The translations under genes and the position numbers were made by a program. 13,051 nucleotides of DNA from Brucellaceae bacterium (GTDB lineage: Bacteria; Pseudomonadota; Alphaproteobacteria; Rhizobiales; Rhizobiaceae), in the NCBI GenBank assembly GCA_031253705.1, contig JAIRVW010000308.1, positions 1 to 13,051 on the forward strand, given 5' to 3'. Position 1 is the stretch's first letter; each line of letters opens with the position of its first letter. The notes beneath the pieces were generated by a model. That model searched no databases. It had not been told where the DNA came from and saw only the letters and a list, made by a program, of their open reading frames with translations. Below are positions 1-4,802 of the stretch, piece by piece.

Positions 1-1
1 T

Positions 2-391
2 GAACAGGCCGATATTGTAGCCGCCGGTACACTAGCAACTAAGCCATTGATTCACGGGAAACATTTGCGCCCCGGCACCCATGTGGATCTGGTCGGCGCT
101 TTCACGCCGGATATGCGTGAAAGTGATGACGAAGCTGTGCTACGTTCCCGCGTTTTTGTTGACACTAAAGATGGCGCGCTGAAAGAAGGCGGCGATATTA
201 CCCAGCCGCTGCGTGACGGCATTATCAAGCCGGATCATGTACTCGGCGATCTGTTTGATCTGGCACGCGGAACGGTCAAAGGCCGTATCAGCGATCAGGA
301 TATTACACTGTTCAAATCCGTTGGCGCTGCGATGGAAGATCTCGCCGCCGGTATCATGGTCTATGAAAAGAGCCGCAAACAGGCAGGTTAA
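2..391 (+). CDS. Ornithine cyclodeaminase/mu-crystallin family protein, 3' part
   Basis: The gene enters from the left edge; frame 2 is open from the first base and 129 C-terminal residues are visible before TAA at 389-391. The wording is that of the NAD(P)-binding OCD/mu-crystallin family: ADIVAAGTLATKP, then LRPGTHVDLVGAFTPDMRE (about residues 22-40 of the visible part), then FVDT, and a helical tail ending ITLFKSVGAAMEDLAAG. Members are ornithine cyclodeaminases, L-alanine dehydrogenases or delta-1-pyrroline-2-carboxylate/ketimine reductases. Classical ornithine cyclodeaminases carry a catalytic Asp in a V-G-G-D stretch; here the aligned residue appears to be Phe (VGAF), which argues for a reductase-type member rather than a true cyclodeaminase. 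That alignment is from memory. A TTG at 47 should not be taken as the start, because the conserved sequence continues upstream of it. The family is clear; the substrate is not. Confidence 0.85.
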   Translation, partial: EQADIVAAGTLATKPLIHGKHLRPGTHVDLVGAFTPDMRESDDEAVLRSRVFVDTKDGALKEGGDITQPLRDGIIKPDHVLGDLFDLARGTVKGRISDQDITLFKSVGAAMEDLAAGIMVYEKSRKQAG

Positions 392-406
392 ACACCTTAG
401 CTATTT

Positions 407-445
407 CGCCCTGAAAAGCCGCAAATAATGCCGCTTTTCGGGGCG
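407..445 (+). terminator. Strong hairpin after the OCD-family gene, probable terminator
   Basis: Two 16-nt arms (407-422 and 430-445) pair with one C-C mismatch and one G-T wobble around a 7-nt A/T loop, 15 bases past the stop codon. The outer stem is GC rich (CGCCC/GGGCG) and the middle is GAAAAGC/GCTTTTC. No T-run follows, so it is not a canonical rho-independent terminator. It may still end or stabilise the transcript, or act from either strand. Confidence 0.45.
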
Positions 446-464
446 AAGATGCATTTATAAGGCA

Positions 465-570
465 CTAGAGCGCCGTGTACCAGGCTTGGCACACAAAGGT
501 CGCTCTAACACTTTAAAATGAGAGCATAATTTCTCCTTAAACTGTTTCAAGTTTAAGGAATTATGCTCTG
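465..570. repeat. Composite palindromic intergenic repeat, RIME-like
   Basis: Two adjacent palindromes make one unit. The first (467-506) has outer arms AGAGCG/CGCTCT enclosing an inner stem of GTGTACCA (475-482) against TGGCACAC (487-494) with one mismatch. The second (521-569) pairs 521-543 with 550-569: 20 base pairs with a 3-nt TCT bulge and a GTTTCA loop. The joining sequence CTAACACTTTAAAAT and the order of arms match, from memory, the dispersed intergenic mosaic elements of Rhizobium, Agrobacterium and Ochrobactrum chromosomes. These are non-coding, can form stable RNA hairpins, and occur in many copies per genome. Copy number cannot be seen from one window. Confidence 0.7.
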
Positions 571-621
571 ACGTTTAAATTCAGCTTTCCCAAAACGCTG
601 CCATGCTCTACGAAACAGGAA

Positions 622-648
622 ATATTGCACCATCTGATGGTAGAATAT
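622..648. promoter_or_regulatory. 27-bp palindrome upstream of the methyltransferase operon, candidate operator
   Basis: A perfect core ACCATC-T-GATGGT (629-641) is flanked by two unpaired positions on each side and then by ATATT (622-626) against AATAT (644-648), so 11 of 13 positions per arm are symmetric about base 635. It lies 32 bases before the GTG start at 681. The odd-centred dyad with an AT-rich rim looks like a site for a dimeric repressor. I recognise no specific regulator and no convincing -35/-10 pair nearby, so the role is inferred from symmetry and position only. Confidence 0.35.
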
Positions 649-680
649 CCTAACATTTAACAGTTTCCGGAGCACACAGG

Positions 681-1856
681 GTGAAACCGCCAAAAGGAAA
701 AACCGCAAAATCTCATAATGGTTCATCAGCGCGATCTGCAGGCAAACCGTCAGCCCAGTCACGCGATAACCGTAAAGCGGTATCGGCTGCACCTGCGCAA
801 GGTTTTAAAAAACCACGCCCGAAATTTGCGAAAACCGAACAAAATTCTGCAGGATTTGAGCATTCCGCCCCTGCTGCGCCGAAAAAAATCACAGCTGAAC
901 CTGCTGTTGCACAACGCCAGCTCCTCAAGCTGACCGGTGAGAGACCGCAGCAGAACCTGCCCGTTATCCTTGAGACCAGCCCGAGCGCAGATTATGCTTT
1001 GCTCGACAGCGGCAACAGTCTCAAACTTGAACAATACGGCCCTTACCGCATCATCCGCCCTGAGGCACAGGCGATCTGGCAGCCTGCATGGCCGCAAAGC
1101 GAATGGGATAAGGCGGATGCTGTTTTCACCGGTAACACCGATGAAGAAGGCATGGGTCGCTGGCATTTCCCGAAAGAGCAATTGGGGGAAACCTGGCCGA
1201 TGGCGTTGCAGGATGTGCGCTTTTTCGGCCGCTTCACCTCGTTCCGCCATGTCGGTGTGTTTCCTGAACAGGCCGCGCACTGGGCTTTCATGGCGCAGCA
1301 GGTTCGTGATGCCCGCAAAAAACAAATCAACCGCTCTGTGCGGGTTCTCAACCTGTTCGGCTATACCGGCGTTGCCTCGCTGATTGCCGCCCATGCCGGC
1401 GCCGAAGTCACCCATGTCGATGCTTCCAAAAAAGCTATTAACTGGGCGCGTGAAAATCAGACAATGGCCGGTCTCGACGACAAGCCGATCCGCTGGATAT
1501 GCGAAGACGCGACCAAATTTGTGGCGCGTGAAGAACGTCGCGGCAATACTTACGACATTATTCTGCTCGACCCGCCCGCCTATGGCCGCGGTCCGAACGG
1601 TGAAGTCTGGCAGCTTTTTGATAATCTGCCGCAAATGGTCGATATGTGCCGCGCCATTCTCTCGCCGGATGCCTTAAGCGTTGTGCTCACTGCCTATTCG
1701 ATCCGTGCCTCGTTCTTTGCCATTCACGAGCTGATGCGCGACCGTTTTACCGGCCGCGGCGGCGTGATTGAATCAGGCGAACTGATCCTGCGCGAACGCT
1801 CTGCAGAGCGCGCACTTTCCACTTCTATGTTCTCCCGCTGGATTGCCAATTCATGA
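681..1856 (+). CDS. Class I SAM-dependent methyltransferase, RlmI-like (COG1092 type)
   Basis: A 391-residue protein that probably methylates rRNA or another RNA using S-adenosylmethionine. Residues 1 to about 90 are a disordered-looking tail rich in Lys, Ala, Pro and Ser; about 95-210 look like a beta-rich substrate domain; about 215-385 are a Rossmann-like methyltransferase. SAM motif I is VLNLFGYTGVAS (222-233), the acidic residue after strand 2 is in HVDAS (245-249), an ED pair sits at 275-276, and motif IV is DPPAYGRG (297-304). RlmI has a Cys in the stretch after motif IV; the equivalent here (LTAYSIRAS, about 336-344) has none, so m5C chemistry is doubtful. The start is GTG with GGAG at 669-672, 8 bases upstream; no other good start precedes the conserved region, since the next Met is residue 158. 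The stop overlaps the next gene as ATGA, implying translational coupling. Confidence 0.85.
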   Translation: MKPPKGKTAKSHNGSSARSAGKPSAQSRDNRKAVSAAPAQGFKKPRPKFAKTEQNSAGFEHSAPAAPKKITAEPAVAQRQLLKLTGERPQQNLPVILETSPSADYALLDSGNSLKLEQYGPYRIIRPEAQAIWQPAWPQSEWDKADAVFTGNTDEEGMGRWHFPKEQLGETWPMALQDVRFFGRFTSFRHVGVFPEQAAHWAFMAQQVRDARKKQINRSVRVLNLFGYTGVASLIAAHAGAEVTHVDASKKAINWARENQTMAGLDDKPIRWICEDATKFVAREERRGNTYDIILLDPPAYGRGPNGEVWQLFDNLPQMVDMCRAILSPDALSVVLTAYSIRASFFAIHELMRDRFTGRGGVIESGELILRERSAERALSTSMFSRWIANS

Positions 1857-2716
1857 CCCAAAATAATGATTTTTCCCGTAAAGACGCTCCGCGCACCGGC
1901 ACAGTCAAAGAAGTTACCAGCCTGACCAATCCGATCGTTAAAGACCTGCGTGCTTTGTCGATGAAGAAGTTCCGCGACCAGCAGGGCGTGTTTCTGGCGG
2001 AAGGCCTGAAACTGGTGATTGATGCAATTGATCAGGGCTGGCGCATCCGCACTCTGGTATTTTCCAAAGCCGGTAAAGGCAATCCGCTGGTCGAAAAAGT
2101 GGCAGCCCGCACCAAAGCCGGTGGCGGACTGGTGCTGGAAGCCTCGGAAAAAGTCATTGCGGCCATTACCCGCAAAGATAATCCGCAAATGGTTGCCGGT
2201 GTTTTTGATCAGCGTTTTGAAACACTGGATCACCTGCGCCCGCAGAGCAATGATACCTATATCGCCCTTGACCGTGTGCGTGATCCCGGCAATCTCGGCA
2301 CCATCATCCGTACCGCTGATGCGGTGGGCGCCAAGGGCATCATCCTGATCGGCGACTGCACTGATCCTTATTCCATGGAAACCGTGCGCGCGACCATGGG
2401 CTCGGTTTTTGCCGTACCGCTCTATCGTGCCAAGCATGACGAATTCCTCAACTGGCGCAAATCCTATAAGGGCGCTCTGGTCGGCACGCATCTGAAAGGT
2501 GCCGTCGATTACCGCACCATTCCTTATAGTAAACAGCCGGTTATGCTGATGATGGGCAATGAGCAGCAGGGATTGCCGGACGACCTTGCTCAAATTTGCA
2601 CACATTTGGCGCGTATTCCTCAGGCCGGCCGTGCGGATTCGCTTAATCTTGCTATTGCCACAGGCGTCATGCTCTATGAAATCCGCCGTGACGCTCTGGT
2701 TCTGGATGATCGCTAA
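1853..2716 (+). CDS. TrmH/SpoU-family RNA 2'-O-methyltransferase
   Basis: A 287-residue SPOUT (knotted) methyltransferase predicted to add a methyl group to a ribose 2'-OH of rRNA or tRNA. Residues about 20-115 match the small SpoU substrate-binding domain (TSLTNPIVKDLRAL, then FLAEGLKLV). The catalytic domain shows all three SpoU motifs: DRVRDPGNLGTIIRTADAVG (140-159) with the catalytic-type Asn and Arg, VMLMMGNEQQGL (230-241), and IPQAGRADSLNLAIATGV (255-272), which forms the SAM-binding knot. Its ATG lies inside the stop of the preceding methyltransferase gene and it has only a weak GGA upstream, so translation is probably coupled. Having two RNA modification enzymes in one transcript fits a joint role in ribosome or tRNA maturation, but the modified nucleotide cannot be read from sequence. 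The family is certain; subfamily (RlmB, TrmH, TsnR-like) is open. Confidence 0.9.
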   Translation: MTQNNDFSRKDAPRTGTVKEVTSLTNPIVKDLRALSMKKFRDQQGVFLAEGLKLVIDAIDQGWRIRTLVFSKAGKGNPLVEKVAARTKAGGGLVLEASEKVIAAITRKDNPQMVAGVFDQRFETLDHLRPQSNDTYIALDRVRDPGNLGTIIRTADAVGAKGIILIGDCTDPYSMETVRATMGSVFAVPLYRAKHDEFLNWRKSYKGALVGTHLKGAVDYRTIPYSKQPVMLMMGNEQQGLPDDLAQICTHLARIPQAGRADSLNLAIATGVMLYEIRRDALVLDDR

Positions 2717-2792
2717 AGCATTTCCAGCAAAAGTGGAAACCGGTTTTGCGTAGGCAAATGCGTAAAAACAAATAGATGCTATAGCGCAGGAG
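2717..2792. repeat. Second Rhizobiales-type palindromic intergenic element, before lspA
   Basis: It begins right after the TAA of the TrmH-family gene. GCATTT (2718-2723) pairs with AAATGC (2756-2761), and GCAAAA (2727-2732) with TTTTGC (2744-2749), around an AAACCGG-containing loop. An alternative hairpin pairs TTTCCA (2721-2726) with TGGAAA (2734-2739). The following GTAAAAACAAATAGATGCTA and TAGCGC match, from memory, the tail of the common Brucella/Ochrobactrum repeat that contains AAAGTGGAAACCGGTTTT. The element belongs to a different subtype from the one at 465-570. Its right end runs into the AGGAG at 2788-2792 that serves lspA, so the repeat appears to supply part of the leader. Confidence 0.7.
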
Positions 2793-2803
2793 TTTAAGCC
2801 CCT

Positions 2804-3286
2804 ATGTCCCAACGTGCCACTCTCTGGTCTGTTCTGATTATCGTTTTCGCTGTCACCTCGGACCAGTACATCAAATTTCTGGTTGAGAGCGGCATGGACT
2901 ATAATCAGCAGATTGATCTGTTGCCGTTTCTGGCGCTTTTCCGCACGCATAATGAGGGCATTGCTTTCTCCATGCTCTCATGGCTGCATGATGGCGGCCT
3001 GATAGCGATGACAGTTGCTGTCATCGGCTTCGTCTCTTATTTGTGGTGGACAACCGCGCCGGAACGGGTCATCAGCCGCCTCGGCTTTGCCCTGATTATC
3101 GGTGGTGCTCTGGGTAATCTGATTGACCGCAGCATGCTCGGTTATGTTGTCGACTATATCCTGTTCCACCTGCCAAGCTGGTCTTTTGCGGTGTTCAATA
3201 TAGCCGATGTTTATATTACCATTGGTGCCGGACTGATCATTCTCGACGAACTGGTGCAATGGAGAAAAGCCCGCTCCGCGGGATGA
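2804..3286 (+). CDS. lspA: Lipoprotein signal peptidase (signal peptidase II)
   Basis: A 160-residue inner-membrane aspartic protease that removes the signal peptide from prolipoproteins after the lipobox Cys has been diacylglyceryl-modified by Lgt. Four hydrophobic segments are visible (about 8-26, 62-82, 92-108, 128-148). Family motifs appear in order: SDQYIKF (19-25), [11 protein letters not shown] (46-56), [10 protein letters not shown] (100-109), GYVVDY (113-118) and [11 protein letters not shown] (131-141). Asp117 and Asp135 are the expected catalytic dyad. Length is normal for the family. The start ATG has AGGAG at 2788-2792, 11 bases upstream, slightly long. It follows the two methyltransferase genes on the same strand after 87 bases occupied by a repeat, and is closed by a hairpin, so it may be the last gene of that transcript or have its own promoter. 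Confidence 0.97.
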   Translation: MSQRATLWSVLIIVFAVTSDQYIKFLVESGMDYNQQIDLLPFLALFRTHNEGIAFSMLSWLHDGGLIAMTVAVIGFVSYLWWTTAPERVISRLGFALIIGGALGNLIDRSMLGYVVDYILFHLPSWSFAVFNIADVYITIGAGLIILDELVQWRKARSAG

Positions 3287-3289
3287 ATA

Positions 3290-3321
3290 AAAGAACAGCC
3301 GCCTTGCGGATTCTTTAGTTT
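3290..3321 (+). terminator. Probable rho-independent terminator after lspA
   Basis: AAAGAA (3290-3295) pairs with TTCTTT (3311-3316) and CCGC (3299-3302) with GCGG (3306-3309) around a CTT loop; a 3-nt/1-nt internal loop separates the two stems. A T-rich stretch (TTTAGTTTAATATTT) runs from inside the right arm. It starts 4 bases after the lspA stop codon. The short GC core makes it a moderate rather than strong terminator. A second small hairpin, CCCGC/GCGGG (3270-3282), lies inside the last lspA codons. Confidence 0.55.
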
Positions 3322-3344
3322 AATATTTCCTTATATTCCATCCC

Positions 3345-3378
3345 GTGTCACAAGTCTGACGCAGATAACTTCTATAAT
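3345..3378 (+). promoter_or_regulatory. Candidate PhoB-dependent promoter of olsB (PHO box plus -10)
   Basis: A perfect TATAAT lies at 3373-3378 without a recognisable -35 hexamer. In the -35 position sits a direct repeat, GTGTCAC (3345-3351), four bases, CTGACGC (3356-3362). Against the PHO-box half-site CTGTCA(T/C) these match 6 of 7 and 5 of 7, with the canonical 4-bp gap. The box ends exactly 10 bp before the -10, the same geometry as in E. coli phoA, where PhoB replaces -35 contacts. Ornithine lipid synthesis is known to rise under phosphate limitation in some rhizobia. The match is seen; PhoB control is inference. The expected transcript start is near 3385, leaving a leader of about 74 bases. 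Confidence 0.5.
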
Positions 3379-3446
3379 ACCGGCATTCAGGACGTGGCTC
3401 AGCACAACAAGCAGTTACGGGCAGAACTGAGACAGTTGAATCCGGC

Positions 3447-3451
3447 GGAGG
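3447..3451 (+). promoter_or_regulatory. Ribosome binding site that fixes the TTG start of olsB
   Basis: GGAGG (3447-3451) lies 7 bases before TTG at 3459-3461, an ideal spacing. The first in-frame ATG (3507) has no comparable Shine-Dalgarno, so the TTG is preferred although it is a weak start codon. Confidence 0.75.
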
Positions 3452-3458
3452 ATATATC

Positions 3459-4376
3459 TTGCCACAGGCTCTTGGAATTTTTTCAGAAACCGCGCATGAT
3501 ACACATATGAAGCAGACATCTCCTGATACGCTTGAAATAAGCGCCATCCTCGCCGATTCCGGCTTTTCCTCGCTGACCGGACAGATCCTCGGTCGCATGG
3601 GCAGCCTGATTGTGCGGATTGCCGATAATCCTGAAACAATCCGTATTGCACAAAAACTGCGCTATGATGTTTTCTACACGGAGCTGGGTGCACAAAAATC
3701 ACAATTCACGATGCTCGAAGAGCGCGATAGCGACCATTATGATGCTATTTGCGATCATCTCGTTGTTTATGACACATCTATTGCCGGTGGTGAGGCAGAA
3801 CAGCTCGTCGGCACCTATCGTCTGATGCGCAGTGATATGATCACGGAAGGCCGCACATTCTATTCCGCCGGTGAATTTGAAATCGAAAAACTGATTGCGC
3901 GCAAACCGCATTTGCAGTTTCTGGAACTTGGCCGCTCCTGCGTTAAACCGGAATATCGTTCCAAACGCACAGTTGAACTGCTGTGGCAGGGCATCTGGTC
4001 TTATTGCCGCCAGCACAAAATCGATGTGATGTTCGGCTGCGCGTCTTTCCACGGCACCGTGCCGGAAGCCCATGCGCTGCCGCTGTCCTTCCTGCATCAC
4101 AATTGCCGTGCTGATACAGAATGGGATGTTCGTGCACTTGAACAGCATTACCGTTCCATGGATATCGCTCCGCAGGAAGCGATCAATCCGAAAGTGGCGT
4201 TGTTTTCCATGCCGCCGCTGATCAAGGGCTATTTGCGCCTCGGTGCAATGATCGGTGACGGTGCAGTGGTTGACCATCAGTTCGGCACCACCGACGTGCT
4301 GATCATTCTGCCGGTTGAGCGCATCTCCAGCCGCTATATCAATTATTACGGTGCCGAAGCCGACCGCTTCGTATAA
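3459..4376 (+). CDS. olsB: L-ornithine N-alpha-acyltransferase (ornithine lipid synthesis)
   Basis: A 305-residue GNAT-fold enzyme that transfers a 3-hydroxyacyl chain from acyl carrier protein to the alpha-amino group of ornithine, giving lyso-ornithine lipid; OlsA then adds the second acyl chain. It acts at the cytoplasmic face of the inner membrane. OlsB-type features are seen in order: VRIADNPETIRIAQKLRYDVFYTELGAQ (start at 52), CDHLVVYD (98-105), LVGTYRLMRSD (116-126), FYSAGEFEI (134-142), LELGRSCVKPEYRSKR (155-170) with the acyl/CoA-loop-like Arg/Gly segment, MFGCASFHG (191-199), and the C-terminal PPLIKGYLRLGAMIGDGAVVDHQF region (from 252). Length is close to known OlsB proteins (about 290-300). 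The TTG start adds 16 residues before Met17. No olsA is nearby, as usual in Rhizobiales. Related proteins are often misnamed hemolysins. It ends at a shared terminator facing the VOC gene. Confidence 0.85.
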   Translation: MPQALGIFSETAHDTHMKQTSPDTLEISAILADSGFSSLTGQILGRMGSLIVRIADNPETIRIAQKLRYDVFYTELGAQKSQFTMLEERDSDHYDAICDHLVVYDTSIAGGEAEQLVGTYRLMRSDMITEGRTFYSAGEFEIEKLIARKPHLQFLELGRSCVKPEYRSKRTVELLWQGIWSYCRQHKIDVMFGCASFHGTVPEAHALPLSFLHHNCRADTEWDVRALEQHYRSMDIAPQEAINPKVALFSMPPLIKGYLRLGAMIGDGAVVDHQFGTTDVLIILPVERISSRYINYYGAEADRFV

Positions 4377-4390
4377 CCGGATCAAACAAT

Positions 4391-4418
4391 AAAGACCGGC
4401 GCTATGCCGGTCTTTTTT
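4391..4418. terminator. Bidirectional rho-independent terminator between olsB and the VOC gene
   Basis: AAAGACCGGC (4391-4400) pairs perfectly with GCCGGTCTTT (4406-4415) around GCTAT, followed on the plus strand by a T-run to 4418. On the minus strand the stem is followed by TTTATTGTTT, so it can stop both convergent transcripts. Its T-run overlaps the stop codon of the minus-strand gene (4417-4419). Confidence 0.9.
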
Positions 4419-4782
4419 ATGCCTGATGTGACAGGATATTGATCACATATCCGAGCGGATCGCGGACATAGAAACGCTGCACGCCCCACGGTTCTTCTGT
4501 CAGCGGATAGGCAATCTCAAATCCTGCAGCCAATGCGCGATGATAGACCTCATCCAGATTATCCACCTCAATGGAAAGATGAGGCACCTGCGTTCCGCCT
4601 CCGCCCTCTGTCGCCAGACTGAGTTGCGATGCGGGTCTGTTTCCTGCCGTTGCACCGGCGGCCAGAGTTACGATCCAGCCATGGTCCATAGCCACGTCCA
4701 GTCCCAGCAACTCTTCATAAAAGGCTCGCGCGGCCTGAAGATCAGAGCCTGCCAGATTAGCTACGATCCTCAAAACTGCCAT
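4417..4782 (-). CDS. VOC (glyoxalase/bleomycin resistance) superfamily protein
   Basis: A 121-residue single-module vicinal oxygen chelate protein, likely a cytoplasmic dimer. The two beta-alpha-beta-beta-beta units are seen as LRIVANLAGSDLQAARAFYEELLG (4-27) and VPHLSIEVDNLDEVYHRALAAG (66-87), ending RFYVRDPLGYVINIL (103-117). Of the usual metal ligands only His68 is recognisable: the first-strand His is missing and the last-strand Glu is replaced by Asn115. A classical glyoxalase I activity is therefore unlikely; proteins of this type include many uncharacterised members. AGGAGA (minus strand, at 4789-4794) lies 6 bases before the ATG. It begins 20 bases after the mutS stop on the same strand, so it is probably translated from the mutS transcript. 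No link in function to mismatch repair is evident. The family is clear; the function is unknown. Confidence 0.85.
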   Translation of the reverse strand: MAVLRIVANLAGSDLQAARAFYEELLGLDVAMDHGWIVTLAAGATAGNRPASQLSLATEGGGGTQVPHLSIEVDNLDEVYHRALAAGFEIAYPLTEEPWGVQRFYVRDPLGYVINILSHQA

Positions 4783-4802
4783 ATCATCTCTCCTGACGGG
4801 TT

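Noticed and set aside
759..1634. Minus-strand open frame of 291 codons opposite the RlmI-like gene
   Set aside because: Shadow of the plus-strand gene, which has all methyltransferase motifs in frame.
1724..2950. Long open frame (408 codons) on the minus strand across the TrmH-family gene and lspA start
   Set aside because: It is antisense to two conserved genes and reads through the repeat before lspA; no recognisable domain or ribosome site.
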